Origin: Pseudomonadota bacterium
GTDB taxonomy: Bacteria > Pseudomonadota > Gammaproteobacteria > Burkholderiales > Thiobacillaceae
Assembly (NCBI GenBank): GCA_029558905.1
Contig: JAKQCX010000017.1
Location: forward strand, 1-46,696
Direction of reading: 5' to 3'
DNA: 46,696 bases
Below the pieces are notes generated by a model. That model was not told where the DNA came from and did not search any database. It saw nothing but the letters and a program-made list of their open reading frames with translations. Within the stretch, counting starts at the first letter, position 1; every line of letters begins with the position of its first letter. The position numbers and the translations under genes are program-made. This document shows, one piece after another, positions 1 to 10,182 of the stretch.

Positions 1-551
1 AGGCCTGCGTGCTGCGCAAGAGCCGGATCGACGGGGCGAAGCACGCCGCCGCCGTGGACAGGCTCCTGGTCATCCGGCTGCGCCAGACCTGGCCCGAAGT
101 GCGCATCATCGTGCGCGGGGATCCCGGCTTCTGTCGGCAACGCCTCATCCGCTGGTGCGAGCGCCAGGCGGTCGGCCATGTCATCGGCGCAGCGAGGAAT
201 GCCCGCCTGCATCGGATCGCCGCCGACTGGGAACAGGAGATGGCCGAACAGCTCCCGGGCACGCAGACCGAGCAGCGCCGGATCCGGGAATTCCGCTATG
301 CCGTCGACAGTTGGGAGCGGGAACGTCGCCTCGTCACCCGCCTGGAGTGTGGCAGCCAGGGGGCCAACCCGCGTTTCATCGTCACCAACCTGACCCAGCC
401 GGCCGCAGCCCTCTACGACGGTCTGTATTGCCGGCGCGGGGAGGCCGAGAACCGGACCAAGGAGACCCAGCTCGATCTCTTCGGCACCCGCGCGCGCTTC
501 TCCATGAACCATCCCGAGTGCGGCCCCGACATGTCGACGCTTCGGGGGTAG
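1..551 (+). pseudogene. IS1380-family transposase remnant, truncated at both ends
   Basis: The reading frame enters from beyond the left edge (first full codon at position 3) and stops at 551. It encodes the middle and late part of a DDE transposase: the segment around GDPGFCRQ carries the second catalytic Asp region, and YCRRGEAENRTKE (about residues 140-152) matches the Y-R-G-AE-N-K signature of IS1380 transposases. Just after LDLFGTRAR the family would continue for a further stretch rich in Trp and Leu, but here an unrelated tail of about a dozen residues ends at TAG. The C-terminus is therefore lost and the gene is probably inactive. The start lies outside the window, so it cannot be excluded that the N-terminal half is intact. 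It sits directly upstream of asd. Confidence 0.75.
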
Positions 552-671
552 GGGAGTTTGCCCTCGGCACAGGAAACAGCTCGATCATTGAGCAATCCAC
601 CAGCCTGAGCCTCCTCTCCGACAACACCCACCGCTTACAGGATCAGAGGGGCGGTGAAATATCTGGGCTAG
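1..671 (+). mobile_element. IS1380-family element remnant with possible right end
   Basis: The transposase fragment is followed by about 120 bases without a credible gene. The stretch GGTGAAATATCTGGGCTAG at 653-671 looks like the terminal inverted repeat of IS1380-type elements (reversed it begins CTAGCCC), so I place the element's right boundary there. The partner repeat is outside the window, so the boundary is an inference from memory of family ends, not a demonstrated inverted-repeat pair. Confidence 0.4.
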
Positions 672-768
672 CCCGCCGGAATGCGAGGAACTGCTTCACC
701 ACTCGGATCTGCCCTTGGCTGCCCATGACGAGACACTGAGAAAAGCCCTGGCCAGGGCCGGCGGCCAA

Positions 769-796
769 CTGAAACCTGGGCGCTCAGGCTTATAAT
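769..796 (+). promoter_or_regulatory. Sigma-70 type promoter for asd
   Basis: A perfect -10 hexamer TATAAT lies at 791-796, with CTGAAA (four of six matches to TTGACA) at 769-774, 16 bases upstream. Transcription would start near 803, giving a leader of about 44 bases before the asd ATG at 847. GAGG at 834-837 serves as ribosome binding site. Confidence 0.6.
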
Positions 797-846
797 CTCG
801 CTCCCATTCCCGGTCAGGGATGGTTTCGCAATTCAGAGGCACGGAT

Positions 847-1959
847 ATGAAACGAGTGGGCTTGATCGGTTGGCGCGGCATGGTGGGCTCGGTGCTCATG
901 GGCCGCATGCGGGAAGAACGGGATTTCGACCACATCGAGCCGGTGTTCTTCACCACCTCCAACGTGGGGGGCAAGGGGCCGGACATCGGCAGGGACGTGC
1001 CGCCCCTCAAGGATGCCGGCAGCATCGACGCACTGAAGGCGATGGACGTCGTCATCACCTGCCAGGGCGGCGACTACACCAAGGAGATTTACCCAAAGCT
1101 GCGCGCGTCCGGCTGGGACGGTTACTGGATCGACGCCGCTTCGGCCCTGCGCATGCAGGACGAGGCCATCATCATCCTGGATCCCGTGAACAGGCAGGTC
1201 ATCCTGGACGGTTTGCAGAAAGGCGTGAAGACCTATGTGGGCGGCAACTGCACGGTCTCCCTCATGCTCATGGCCATCGGTGGCCTGTTCAAGCAGGGCC
1301 TGGTGGAATGGGTCGCGCCCCAGACCTATCAGGCGGCCTCCGGCGCAGGCGCCCGCAACATGCGCGAGCTGCTGCGGCAGATGGGCGCAGTGAGCGCCGA
1401 GGTGAAGACCCTGCTGGACGACCCGGCATCCGCCATCCTGGAGATCGACAGGAAAGTCACCGATTTCCTGCGCTCCGAGCGCTACCCCCTGGAGGCCTGG
1501 CCCGTGCCTCTGGCCGCCAGCCTGATCCCCTGGATCGACGTGCAGCTGGAATCCGGGCAGAGCAAGGAGGAGTGGAAGGCCCAGGTGGAGGCCAACAAGA
1601 TCCTGGGGCGCTCCGACAACCCCATTCCCATCGATGGTCTGTGCATACGTGTGGGGGCCATGCGCTGCCACTCCCAGGCCCTGACCATCAAGATGACCCG
1701 GGATGTGCCCCTGGACGAGATCCACGGCATTCTCGCGGCACACAATGATTGGGTGAAGGTGGTGCCCAATGATCGTCAGACCTCCATGGAACAGCTCACC
1801 CCTGCCGCAGTCTCCGGCACCCTCGCCGTGCCCGTCGGCCGCATGCGCAAGCTCACCATGGGTAGGGAGTACCTGTCCGCCTTTACCGTGGGTGACCAAC
1901 TCCTGTGGGGTGCGGCCGAGCCCCTGCGCCGCATGCTGCACATCCTCCTGGAAGCCTGA
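847..1959 (+). CDS. asd: Aspartate-semialdehyde dehydrogenase
   Basis: This enzyme reduces L-aspartyl-4-phosphate to L-aspartate-4-semialdehyde with NADPH, the branch point to lysine/diaminopimelate, threonine and methionine; it is cytosolic. The 370-residue length fits the enterobacterial-type Asd (about 367). The N-terminal Rossmann motif is [13 protein letters not shown] (residues 4-16), the catalytic Cys lies in GGNCTVSL, the adjacent Gln in [14 protein letters not shown], and the catalytic His in [12 protein letters not shown]. The reading frame extends upstream to 820, but ATG 847 is preferred because GAGG lies nine bases before it and the protein then begins [11 protein letters not shown] as in homologues. 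It stands apart from fimV by 572 bases and has its own promoter. Confidence 0.96.
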   Translation: MKRVGLIGWRGMVGSVLMGRMREERDFDHIEPVFFTTSNVGGKGPDIGRDVPPLKDAGSIDALKAMDVVITCQGGDYTKEIYPKLRASGWDGYWIDAASALRMQDEAIIILDPVNRQVILDGLQKGVKTYVGGNCTVSLMLMAIGGLFKQGLVEWVAPQTYQAASGAGARNMRELLRQMGAVSAEVKTLLDDPASAILEIDRKVTDFLRSERYPLEAWPVPLAASLIPWIDVQLESGQSKEEWKAQVEANKILGRSDNPIPIDGLCIRVGAMRCHSQALTIKMTRDVPLDEIHGILAAHNDWVKVVPNDRQTSMEQLTPAAVSGTLAVPVGRMRKLTMGREYLSAFTVGDQLLWGAAEPLRRMLHILLEA

Positions 1960-2531
1960 GTTGGCCACTACGCCGGGGGTGTCTCGCGTCGATCCGGCCG
2001 TCCTGCAGGCGGGTGCTCCATGCGGGCAGGGCATTCTCGTGGTTCAGTGGGAGGCGCCGGCGGGTCTTTCCGCTCCATCGATGCTGGAGAGGTCGCAGGT
2101 CGTGACCACTTCCCGCCCCGTGTTTCCTGCGACGGGATGGTGTTCCTGTGTGTGCATCTGGTCCTGGTAGTCGCAGCGGAAGGCATCCTGCATGCCTTGA
2201 GCGGCAAACCGGAATTTGCCCGATGGCATGCGGTGCTTCCACTGGAGGGCCGTGCCCGCTACAGATTCCCGAAAAACCTCCGATATCTTTCTTGATTGGA
2301 TTCGGGTCGGGGGACAATGCGCATGTTTATGCATGATGCGTGACCCGCTGCGCCGGGAGGCGGCCGGCTGGGTCGAGACGACGAAAAATTGGATTGAAAA
2401 ACCGATAACTTCGATGCTAACGTAAACCGCACCTAAGCTTGTGTACCTAACTCCATGAGCCATTTGGAAAAATTGTGATTCGTTGGGTACGGCAAATACC
2501 ATGACTCAAGGTTGAGGGAAAAGGCGGAGAG
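1960..2531. other. Intergenic region between asd and fimV, no convincing gene
   Basis: These 572 bases hold no plus-strand gene that I can support. A minus-strand frame (2044-2502, 152 codons) has a less artificial composition than usual antisense shadows, notably around KHRMPSGKFRFAAQ, but I recognise no family and see no ribosome binding site. The last 230 bases are clearly more AT-rich and probably contain the fimV promoter, although no -35/-10 pair is good enough to place. I see no clear terminator after asd. Confidence 0.5.
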
Positions 2532-5237
2532 ATGAAAAAATCCATCAGAATCAATGGACTGCTGTCGATGCTGTTGCTCGCCGTGGGAGGGGTGCACGCC
2601 GCCGGCCTGGGCAGGCTCTCCGTACAGTCCGCCCTGGGTCAGCCGCTGCGGGCCGAGATCGAGCTGTTGTCGGTCAGCAAGGAGGAACTGCCCGGGGTGT
2701 CCGCCCGTCTTGCCAGTCCGGAGCTTTTCCGCCAGGCGCGTCTGGAGCGCTCGGGTGCCCTGAGTGGTCTGGAATTCGAAGTGGCCCAGCGGGCCAGCGG
2801 CCAGCCCATCGTGCGCATCAGCTCCTCCGTGCCCGTCTCCGACCCCGCCTTGGAGCTGCTCATCGAGCTGAACTGGAGCACGGGGCGCATCATCCGGGAA
2901 TACACCCTTCTGTTGGACCCGCCGATGGATGGGCGCACGGCTGCCCAGAACACGTCGGTAAAACCCATGGTGCCCGAAGTGGGAATGCCAGTCGCGCGCG
3001 ACTCGCTCCCTGGGCAGGAGGTGAAAGCCCCGCCAGAAGCAACCAGGCCGGATGCCGGAGGCGCGACGCAGCCCGACCGCTACGGTCCGGTCAGGACCGG
3101 AGAAACCCTGCGGGCGATCGCAGGTCGTGTGCGCGGCGCGGACGTCACCCTCGAGCAGATGATGGCGGGACTGTATCTCAGCAACAAGTCGGCCTTCATC
3201 GACCGCAACATGAATCTGTTGAAGAAGGGTGCGGTACTGCGGATCCCCAGCGCGGATTCTGTGCAAGGGCAGACGACACCCGGGGAGGCGGTGCGCATGT
3301 TGCGCAAACACCTGGACGAGTGGCATGCCTACCGCGGCAAGTTGGCCGCAGGTGCGGCGGCCATTCCGGCGGACAGGGCGGATGCCGCGACAACCACGGG
3401 CAAGATTACGCCCAGGGTCGAGGATTCGGTGGGCGTCGCCACCACACCCAAGGACGTGCTGAAGCTGTCGAAGGGCGAGCCGGCCACCGCCGGCAAGGCC
3501 GATGCCAAGGTGCAGGAACGCATGCAGATCCTGGAAGAGGAACTGGCCGCCAAGTCCCGTGCCTTGCAGGAATCCCAGGATCGTGTGAGTCAGCTGGAGC
3601 GGACCGTGCAGGACATGCAGAAACTCCTGCAGCAGAAGGCCCAGGAGGCCACACAGCCGCAAGCCCCGCCCGTGCCCGTGCCAGCGGAACCGCCCCCGCC
3701 CGAGGAACGGCCTGCCGTCGAGGCCACGCCCATGGTGAAGCCCGTACCGCCCGTGCCTGTCGGACCTCCCGCGCCCGTGGAAGAGGAGGGCGGCTGGCTG
3801 GGCACGTTCCTGAAGAATCCCATCTACATTGGTGGCCTGGTGGCCGCAGGCCTGCTTTCCGGCCTGTTGTGGATGATGATGATGGGCAACCGCCGTCGCC
3901 AGGGGCTGAACAAGTTCGAAGACAGCATCATGACCGGTGGTGATTTCAAGAGCGGCGCCGTATTCAATACCGCAGCCACGGCCGGGGCCGCTACTGGAGG
4001 CACAGCCACCACGGAAGGCAGTATGCTGCTGACGGACTTCAGTCGTCTGGGACTGGGCGCCATCGACACGCATGAGGTGGACCCCATTGCCGAGGCCGAG
4101 GTCTACATGGCCTATGGCCGCGATGCCCAGGCGGAAGAGATCCTGAAGGAGGCGCTGGAGAAAGACTCCAGCCGGCATGAGGTGGCACTCAAGCTGTTGG
4201 AAATCTATGCGGCCCGCAAGGATCCCCTCGCCTTCGAGACCACGGCCAGTGAACTCTATGCCGGCCTGGGCGGCCAGGATACCCCGGTCTGGCAGCGGGC
4301 CGCTGAGATGGGGCGCGCCATCGATCCCGACAATCCGCTCTATCGCATGGCCCAGGGGCAATCCTTTGCTGCCGCCGAACCGGTGGTGGTCGAGGCCCCG
4401 ATCCCGGAAACCACCCCGATTTCCGAGGCGGCGGCCGACCAGGGCCTGAATTTAGACACCGCTGTGGCCGATACCGAAGCCGCGCGGGTTCCAGACATCG
4501 CACTGGAGCCGAGCAGCCGGACTGAGGTGGAGGGCGGCGTGTGGGAAACGCCTGACGACCATACGCTGGACTTTACTCCCGGAATCGAGCCCGTGTCCGG
4601 GCCGCAGGCGGATGAACCGTTGCCGGCGTCCGGTGCGCTGCATGAGACGACCATCGATATCGACGCCGATGCGCTGTCCCTGGAGTTTGAACCCGAGCCC
4701 GTCGTGGCATCCATCGCCGAGGCGCTGCCAGAATCCACGGAAGAGGTGCCCACGATCACCCTGGACCTGGATGCGGCCGCCCAGGACATGTCCGATGAAG
4801 CGATGATCGAGTTTCAGGCTCCGGACGTCGGTGCGCCGGAAGAGGTCGTGGTCACCGAGCTTGTCGAACTGGAACTGCCCGAGGAGGCGGAGCCCACTCC
4901 GATCGACGAGGCCATGCCCGAGATCGACTTCAGCGCCATCGACTTGGAATTGGGTGCGCCATCTCACCAGGAGGCCGTGCCCGGGGCCGAGGTGGAAGAA
5001 CAGCCACGCCGGCACGGGGAAGAGATGATGTCCGAGATGCCGGAACTGGTGGCGAGTACGGCAGCCGATTCCGGCACGACACTGCTGGAAGAGGTCGAGA
5101 CCAAGCTGGATCTGGCCCGTGCCTACCTGGAAATGGGGGATAGGGAGGGGGCCCGGGAAATCCTGCATGAAGTGCTGCAGGAGGGGAATGGCGAACAGAA
5201 GACGGAGGCCGAAAAACTGCTCGCCCAGGCGGGTTGA
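2532..5237 (+). CDS. fimV: FimV, peptidoglycan-binding pilus-assembly/polarity protein
   Basis: FimV is an inner-membrane protein that helps assemble the type IV pilus secretin and organises the cell pole. The 901 residues show the family layout: a signal peptide (residues 1-24, ending VHAA), the conserved N-terminal periplasmic domain starting GLGRLSVQSALGQPL, a LysM-like segment (about 182-240, beginning DRYGPVRTGETLRAIAGRV), a predicted coiled coil (about 325-375), a Pro-rich stretch, one membrane helix (about 428-450, YIGGLVAAGLLSGLLWMMMM), and a long acidic cytoplasmic part with TPR-like repeats (DPIAEAEVYMAYGRDAQAEE). It closes with the FimV C-terminal motif LDLARAYLEMGDREGAREIL. AGGCGGAGAG just upstream supports ATG 2532. 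It is followed without a gap by the next gene. Confidence 0.93.
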   Translation: MKKSIRINGLLSMLLLAVGGVHAAGLGRLSVQSALGQPLRAEIELLSVSKEELPGVSARLASPELFRQARLERSGALSGLEFEVAQRASGQPIVRISSSVPVSDPALELLIELNWSTGRIIREYTLLLDPPMDGRTAAQNTSVKPMVPEVGMPVARDSLPGQEVKAPPEATRPDAGGATQPDRYGPVRTGETLRAIAGRVRGADVTLEQMMAGLYLSNKSAFIDRNMNLLKKGAVLRIPSADSVQGQTTPGEAVRMLRKHLDEWHAYRGKLAAGAAAIPADRADAATTTGKITPRVEDSVGVATTPKDVLKLSKGEPATAGKADAKVQERMQILEEELAAKSRALQESQDRVSQLERTVQDMQKLLQQKAQEATQPQAPPVPVPAEPPPPEERPAVEATPMVKPVPPVPVGPPAPVEEEGGWLGTFLKNPIYIGGLVAAGLLSGLLWMMMMGNRRRQGLNKFEDSIMTGGDFKSGAVFNTAATAGAATGGTATTEGSMLLTDFSRLGLGAIDTHEVDPIAEAEVYMAYGRDAQAEEILKEALEKDSSRHEVALKLLEIYAARKDPLAFETTASELYAGLGGQDTPVWQRAAEMGRAIDPDNPLYRMAQGQSFAAAEPVVVEAPIPETTPISEAAADQGLNLDTAVADTEAARVPDIALEPSSRTEVEGGVWETPDDHTLDFTPGIEPVSGPQADEPLPASGALHETTIDIDADALSLEFEPEPVVASIAEALPESTEEVPTITLDLDAAAQDMSDEAMIEFQAPDVGAPEEVVVTELVELELPEEAEPTPIDEAMPEIDFSAIDLELGAPSHQEAVPGAEVEEQPRRHGEEMMSEMPELVASTAADSGTTLLEEVETKLDLARAYLEMGDREGAREILHEVLQEGNGEQKTEAEKLLAQAG

Positions 5238-5867
5238 TTGCACCCCGGCAGCCGGATCCTGATCTATGTCCTGGCAGCCCTGGCGATCCCGGGGTTGCCT
5301 TTCGTTCTGCTGGGACCTTTGCTCCTGGCCGCTCTGTCCGGCATATGGCTACTGGATCGGCACCCCGGTCGCCTGCTGTGGCGTACCCGCTGGTTGTTGC
5401 TGATGCTGGTGCTGGGTTATGGCTACAGCGTGCCGGGGGATGCCATGTGGCAGGCGCTGGGGGACTGGGCGCCCACCTGGTCGGGCCTGATGGCAGGTGT
5501 GGAGCATGCCGCTCGCCTTGTGGTGCTGCTCCTGTGGCTGGATGTGCTGGTGCTGGCCCTGACCCCGGCCCGGATGCTATCGGGACTATATGCCTTGCTG
5601 CATCCCCTGCGTTGGTGCAGGGTGGATGCAGGCCGTGTCGCCCTGCGCATCGCCCTGACCCTGAAGGCCATCGAGGGTATGGAGCATGCTCGGCACGCGA
5701 CTGGCCGCGTGGGAAACCACCTGCGCGGTCTGTTCGATCCTGTCCCGGACCCCCGGATTCCGCACCAGGTATTGCTCATGCGCTATCCGTTACGGTTGCG
5801 GGATGTGCTGGTTCCGCTGGCACTGGCTGGCCTGGGCTTGTGGCAGTCTGGCTTGTGGAATCCTTGA
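5238..5867 (+). CDS. EcfT/CbiQ-like membrane protein of unknown substrate
   Basis: This 209-residue protein is highly hydrophobic, with about five predicted membrane helices (roughly 7-38, 50-68, 90-118 and 185-205 are clearest). A protein of this sort often lies between fimV and truA in gamma- and betaproteobacteria. The segment with RMLSGLYALLHPLRWCRVDAGRVALRIALTLKAIE resembles the coupling region of the EcfT/CbiQ transmembrane subunits of energy-coupling-factor transporters, but no ATPase or substrate-binding partner is adjacent, so transport is unproven. The start is a TTG that directly follows the fimV stop codon, implying translational coupling; I see no better start. Confidence 0.6.
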   Translation: MHPGSRILIYVLAALAIPGLPFVLLGPLLLAALSGIWLLDRHPGRLLWRTRWLLLMLVLGYGYSVPGDAMWQALGDWAPTWSGLMAGVEHAARLVVLLLWLDVLVLALTPARMLSGLYALLHPLRWCRVDAGRVALRIALTLKAIEGMEHARHATGRVGNHLRGLFDPVPDPRIPHQVLLMRYPLRLRDVLVPLALAGLGLWQSGLWNP

Positions 5868-5874
5868 AACGTGC

Positions 5875-6681
5875 ATGAGAGCTGGTGTGCGGCGCTGGGC
5901 CCTGGGCCTGGAATACGATGGCTCTCGATTCTGCGGCTGGCAGACCCAGCCCGGAGGCTGTGGCGTGCAGGATGCCCTGGAGGCGGCCCTGGCAGTCATT
6001 CACGGCGGACCTGTAAAGACGGTCAGCGCGGGGCGTACGGACGCGGGTGTGCATGCCAGCGCCCAGGTGGTGCATTTCGATAGCCTGCACACGCGGCCCA
6101 ACAGCGCCTGGGTCAGGGGCGTCAATGCCCATCTGCCCCGGGGGATCAGCGTGCTCTGGGCCCGGTCGGTATCGGGAGGCTTCGATGCCCGCCACAGTGC
6201 CCTGGAGCGTGGCTATCGCTATCTTTTGCTCAACCGGGATGTGCGTCCCGCCCTGTTGGCGGGCAAGGTGGGCTGGCTGCATGGCGAGCTGGACCTGGCC
6301 GCCATGCAACAGGGCGCCGCACTGCTTCTGGGCACGCATGATTTTTCCGCCTTCCGCGCCGCCGAGTGCCAGGCCCGGTCGCCGATCCGGGAACTGCGCC
6401 AGGCCATGATAGTGCGGCAGGGGTGCTGCGTGGTGTTCGAATTCCGCGCCAATGCGTTCCTGCACCACCAGGTACGCAACATGGTGGGAACACTGGTCTG
6501 GGTGGGCCAGCAACGTCGTCCACCGGAGTGGGTGGGGGAACTGCTGGCCTCGCGGGATCGTACCCGGGGCGCGGCCACCTTCGCGGCCGACGGCCTGTAT
6601 CTGACGGAGGTCAAGTACGCGCCGGGCTGGGGACTGCCAACCGGTGGTGGCATCATGCCCGTCTTGCCTCTTACCCTTTGA
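5875..6681 (+). CDS. truA: tRNA pseudouridine(38-40) synthase TruA
   Basis: TruA converts uridines 38, 39 and 40 of the tRNA anticodon arm to pseudouridine. The 268 residues contain the two conserved landmarks of the family: ALGLEYDGSRFCGWQTQ near the N-terminus and SAGRTDAGVHASAQVVHFD, whose Asp in GRTDAGVHA is the catalytic nucleophile. The dimer/RNA-binding segment FRANAFLHHQVRNMVGTLV is also present. ATG 5875 was chosen because it puts MRAGVRRWALGLEYDG at the start, as in homologues; the frame is open further upstream only because it overlaps the preceding gene in another frame. It sits seven bases after the EcfT-like gene and five bases before trpF, as part of one transcription unit. Confidence 0.95.
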   Translation: MRAGVRRWALGLEYDGSRFCGWQTQPGGCGVQDALEAALAVIHGGPVKTVSAGRTDAGVHASAQVVHFDSLHTRPNSAWVRGVNAHLPRGISVLWARSVSGGFDARHSALERGYRYLLLNRDVRPALLAGKVGWLHGELDLAAMQQGAALLLGTHDFSAFRAAECQARSPIRELRQAMIVRQGCCVVFEFRANAFLHHQVRNMVGTLVWVGQQRRPPEWVGELLASRDRTRGAATFAADGLYLTEVKYAPGWGLPTGGGIMPVLPLTL

Positions 6682-6686
6682 GCATC

Positions 6687-7322
6687 ATGCCTACCCGCAT
6701 CAAGATTTGCGGCATTACCCGCGTGCAGGACGGCCTTGCCGCTGCCCGGGCCGGTGCCGACGCCATCGGCTTGGTGTTCGCCGAGCGCAGTCCCCGCCGG
6801 GTCGGACTGGAGCTGGCCTGTGAGATTGTCCAGGCCCTACCCCCCTTCGTCACCACCGTAGCCCTGTTCGTGAATGCCGGCATGGCCACCGTTGCAGAAG
6901 TCGTCCACCGCCTGCACCCCGGTTGCCTGCAATTCCATGGTGAGGAAACACCAGCGTATTGCGCATCCTTCGGCCTACCCTGGCTCAAGGCCGTGCGGGT
7001 CAGACCGGGGGTCGATTTGATACAATTCGCCGCGCTGCATGCCGACGCCCAGGGCCTGCTGCTGGATGCCTTCAACCCGGCGGCGCACGGCGGCACGGGC
7101 GAGAGCTTCGACTGGAGATTGATCCCGGTGGGTCTGTCCCGACCCGTGGTGCTGGCGGGCGGACTGACCACGGTCAATGTGGCCGACGCGGTGCGATTGG
7201 TCCGGCCTTGGGCGGTGGATGTCTCCAGCGGCGTGGAGTCCGCACCGGGCATCAAGGATGCAGCCGCAATCGCGGCTTTCGTGAACGAGATTAGGCAAGT
7301 CGATGTACAACTATCCCGATAA
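6687..7322 (+). CDS. trpF: Phosphoribosylanthranilate isomerase
   Basis: TrpF catalyses the Amadori rearrangement of N-(5-phosphoribosyl)anthranilate in tryptophan synthesis. The 211-residue TIM barrel begins [12 protein letters not shown], where the Cys of KICGITR is the general base; the general acid Asp is in [15 protein letters not shown], and the phosphate-binding loops are FDW and [12 protein letters not shown] followed by VDVSSGVE. The 3' end overlaps trpB by 20 bases, so the two are probably translationally coupled. TrpF, TrpB and TrpA together cover three successive late steps, apart from indole-glycerol-phosphate synthase (TrpC), which is not in this window. Confidence 0.95.
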   Translation: MPTRIKICGITRVQDGLAAARAGADAIGLVFAERSPRRVGLELACEIVQALPPFVTTVALFVNAGMATVAEVVHRLHPGCLQFHGEETPAYCASFGLPWLKAVRVRPGVDLIQFAALHADAQGLLLDAFNPAAHGGTGESFDWRLIPVGLSRPVVLAGGLTTVNVADAVRLVRPWAVDVSSGVESAPGIKDAAAIAAFVNEIRQVDVQLSR

Positions 7323-8499
7323 GGCCGGGCATTTCGGTCCCTACGGCGGCGTCTACATGGCGGAGACCCTGATGCCGGCGGTGGACGAATTGCGCCGCCA
7401 GTATCTGCGTTTCCGTGACGATGCCGAGTTTCAGACCGAATTCGCCCATGAGCTGAAACACTACGTGGGCCGGCCCAGCCCCATCTATCACGCCAGCCGC
7501 CTGTCCGATCACCTGGGGGGGGCCCGCATCTATCTCAAGCGCGAGGACCTGAATCATACCGGCGCCCACAAGATCAACAATGCCATCGGCCAGGCACTCT
7601 TGGCCCGTCGCATGGGCAAGCGGCGGGTCATCGCCGAGACCGGCGCGGGCATGCACGGTGTGGCCACCGCCACCGTGGCGGCCCGTTTCGGCATGGAGTG
7701 CGTGGTATACATGGGGGCCGAGGACGTGCAGCGTCAGGCCGCCAACGTCTTCCGCATGAAGCTTCTGGGAGCCACGGTGGTGCCGGTGGAATCCGGTTCC
7801 CGCACCCTGAAGGATGCCTGCAACGAGGCCATCCGTGACTGGGTGACCAATGTCGAGACCACCTTCTACATTTTCGGTACCGCCGCCGGGCCACATCCCT
7901 ATCCCATGCTGGTGCGGGACTTCCAGTGCGTCATCGGCAAAGAGGCCAGGGCACAGATGCTGGAAATGCTGGGGCGCCAGCCGGATGTGCTCGTCGCCTG
8001 CGTGGGGGGCGGCTCCAACGCCATCGGCCTGTTCCACCCCTATATCGAAGACAGGGACGTGCGCCTCGTCGGCGTGGAGGCCGGAGGCCACGGCATCGCC
8101 AGTGGTGAGCATGCCGCGCCCCTGACGGCCAACGCCAGGGTGGGGGTGCTGCACGGCAACAAGGTCTATCTCATGCAGGACGAGGATGGTCAGATCGTGG
8201 AGACCCATTCCATTTCCGCCGGGCTGGACTATCCGGGCGTGGGACCGGAGCACTGCCTGCTGAAGGACCTGGGACGGGCGGAATACGTGGCCATCGACGA
8301 TGACGAGGCCATCGCCGCCTTCGATGCCCTGTGCCGCTTCGAGGGCATCATCCCGGCCCTGGAGTCCAGTCACGCCCTGGCCCAGGCCATGAAGATCGCC
8401 CCCGGCATGCGCCGGGATCAGGTCATCCTGGTGAACCTCTCCGGCCGGGGGGACAAGGACATGAACACCGTGGCGCGCATCAAGGGGATCACCCTATGA
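7303..8499 (+). CDS. trpB: Tryptophan synthase beta subunit
   Basis: TrpB is the PLP-dependent subunit that condenses indole with serine to give tryptophan, in an alpha2-beta2 complex with TrpA. The 398-residue length is standard. The N-terminal [20 protein letters not shown], the PLP lysine in [15 protein letters not shown], the Glu in [17 protein letters not shown], the glycine-rich phosphate loop [10 protein letters not shown] and the C-terminal NLSGRGDKD are all present. It starts within trpF and its stop overlaps the trpA start in an ATGA arrangement. Confidence 0.97.
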   Translation: MYNYPDKAGHFGPYGGVYMAETLMPAVDELRRQYLRFRDDAEFQTEFAHELKHYVGRPSPIYHASRLSDHLGGARIYLKREDLNHTGAHKINNAIGQALLARRMGKRRVIAETGAGMHGVATATVAARFGMECVVYMGAEDVQRQAANVFRMKLLGATVVPVESGSRTLKDACNEAIRDWVTNVETTFYIFGTAAGPHPYPMLVRDFQCVIGKEARAQMLEMLGRQPDVLVACVGGGSNAIGLFHPYIEDRDVRLVGVEAGGHGIASGEHAAPLTANARVGVLHGNKVYLMQDEDGQIVETHSISAGLDYPGVGPEHCLLKDLGRAEYVAIDDDEAIAAFDALCRFEGIIPALESSHALAQAMKIAPGMRRDQVILVNLSGRGDKDMNTVARIKGITL

Positions 8500-9293
8500 G
8501 CCGCATCGCCAAGACCTTTGCCCGACTCCAGGTCCAGGGCCGCAAGGCCCTGATCCCCTTCCTCACCGCCGGCTTTCCCGAACCCGCGCACACCGTGCCC
8601 CTGCTGCATGCCATGGTGGAGGTCGGGGCGGATGTACTGGAGCTGGGCGTGCCGTTTTCAGACCCCATGGCGGATGGCCCCACCATCCAGCGGGCTTCGG
8701 AGCAGGCCTTGCGCCATGGGGTAAGTCTGCGGGGCGTGCTGGACATGGTGGCGGAGTTCCGTCAGCGGGATCAGGACACCCCGGTAGTTCTCATGGGCTA
8801 TGGCAACCCCATCGAGGCCATGGGCTGGGAGGCCTTTGCCCGGCGCTGCGCCCTGGTGGGGGTGGACGGAGTACTCACCGTGGATTTCCCCCCGGAAGAG
8901 AGCCATACGGCCTTTGCCCATCTGGAGGCGCATGGCCTGGACCCCATCTTCCTGTTGGCGCCCACCACCCGGGACGAGCGCATCGCCGAGGTGGCCGGGC
9001 TGGCCCGGGGCTATGTCTATTACGTTTCCCTCAAGGGGGTGACCGGGGCGGCCAATCTGGATCTGTCGGCGGTGGAGGCCAGGCTGCCCGCCCTGCGCCG
9101 TCACATCACCCTGCCCATCGGTGTGGGCTTCGGCATCCGGGATGCCGAGACGGCCCGCAGGGTGGCCGCTGTGGCCGATGCCGTGGTGATCGGCTCACGC
9201 ATCGTGCAGGAGATCGAGAATTCCACCCCAGAAGCCATGCTGGGTAACGTGAAACGCTTCGTGCATGGCCTGCGTGTCGCCCTGGACGAGTAA
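8496..9293 (+). CDS. trpA: Tryptophan synthase alpha subunit
   Basis: TrpA cleaves indole-3-glycerol phosphate to indole and glyceraldehyde-3-phosphate and channels indole to TrpB. The 265-residue TIM barrel has the catalytic Glu in [10 protein letters not shown] and the catalytic Asp in the same motif, the signature FLTAGFPE, and the phosphate loops around [11 protein letters not shown] and [11 protein letters not shown] 8496 overlaps the trpB stop by four bases; the long upstream extension of the frame runs through trpB and is not coding. accD follows after ten bases. Confidence 0.96.
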   Translation: MSRIAKTFARLQVQGRKALIPFLTAGFPEPAHTVPLLHAMVEVGADVLELGVPFSDPMADGPTIQRASEQALRHGVSLRGVLDMVAEFRQRDQDTPVVLMGYGNPIEAMGWEAFARRCALVGVDGVLTVDFPPEESHTAFAHLEAHGLDPIFLLAPTTRDERIAEVAGLARGYVYYVSLKGVTGAANLDLSAVEARLPALRRHITLPIGVGFGIRDAETARRVAAVADAVVIGSRIVQEIENSTPEAMLGNVKRFVHGLRVALDE

Positions 9294-9303
9294 GGAAGCG
9301 AAA

Positions 9304-10167
9304 ATGAGCTGGTTCCAGAAGATCATTCCCCCCAAGATCAAGCGCCGGGAATCCGCCAAGAAGGTCATGCCCGAGGGCCTGTGGAGCAAGTGCCCGTCGT
9401 GCGATGCGGTGCTGTATGCCGCGGATCTGGAAAGCAACCAGTATGTCTGCCCGCAATGCGGCCACCATCACCGCACCGGTGCGCGCCAGCGCCTGGACAT
9501 GCTGTTGGACGAGGCGGGCCGCCGCGAGGTGGGGGGCAATGTGAAGCCCACCGACAGCCTCAAGTTCAAGGACAGCCGGAAATACACGGACCGTCTGGCC
9601 GATGCGGCCAAGTCCACGCGCGAGGAGGATGCGCTGGTGGTCATGGAAGGCCGCATGATGGGCCTGCCTGTGGTGGTGGCCGCCTTCGAGTTCCGCTTCA
9701 TGGGTGGCTCCATGGGCTCCGTGGTGGGGGAGCGCTTCGTGCGTGGTGTGGAAGCTGCCATCAAGGGCAAGAAACCGTTCATCTGCGTGTCCGCCAGTGG
9801 CGGCGCGCGCATGCAGGAAGGCCTCCTGTCGCTCATGCAGATGGCCAAGACCAGCGCCGCCCTGACCCAGTTGTCCGCCAATCGTCTGCCATTCATTTCC
9901 ATCCTGACCGACCCCACCATGGGGGGCGTGTCCGCCAGTTTCGCCATGCTGGGCGATGTCATCGTGGCGGAACCCAGGGCCCTGATCGGCTTTGCCGGTC
10001 CCAGGGTGATCGAGCAGACCGTGCGGGAAAAGCTGCCCGAAGGCTTCCAGCGCTCCGAGTTTCTGCAGGAACATGGCGCCGTGGATCTGATCGTGGACCG
10101 GCGTGAACTGAAGAAGACCCTGGCGCGCCTGTGCGCCCAGATGCTGCACAAGCCCAGTCCCGACTAG
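9304..10167 (+). CDS. accD: Acetyl-CoA carboxylase carboxyltransferase subunit beta
   Basis: AccD pairs with AccA to transfer the carboxyl group from biotin carboxyl carrier protein to acetyl-CoA, giving malonyl-CoA for fatty-acid synthesis. The 287 residues begin [13 protein letters not shown], typical of proteobacterial AccD, with a four-Cys zinc ribbon (C30, C33, C49, C52; CPSC and CPQC) and the crotonase-like core with [18 protein letters not shown] and [19 protein letters not shown] 9304 follows GTAAGGAAGCGAAA, a good ribosome binding site; the open frame upstream overlaps trpA. The trpFBA-accD-folC order is common in betaproteobacteria and some gammaproteobacteria. Confidence 0.96.
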   Translation: MSWFQKIIPPKIKRRESAKKVMPEGLWSKCPSCDAVLYAADLESNQYVCPQCGHHHRTGARQRLDMLLDEAGRREVGGNVKPTDSLKFKDSRKYTDRLADAAKSTREEDALVVMEGRMMGLPVVVAAFEFRFMGGSMGSVVGERFVRGVEAAIKGKKPFICVSASGGARMQEGLLSLMQMAKTSAALTQLSANRLPFISILTDPTMGGVSASFAMLGDVIVAEPRALIGFAGPRVIEQTVREKLPEGFQRSEFLQEHGAVDLIVDRRELKKTLARLCAQMLHKPSPD

Positions 10168-10182
10168 ACACACGCCGCACAC

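Noticed and set aside
814..2034. Open frame of 406 codons on the minus strand across asd
   Set aside because: Shadow of a gene with intact catalytic Cys and His.
2433..4361. Open frame of 642 codons on the minus strand across fimV
   Set aside because: FimV has a signal peptide, LysM-like segment, membrane helix and C-terminal motif in the other strand; the antisense frame has none.
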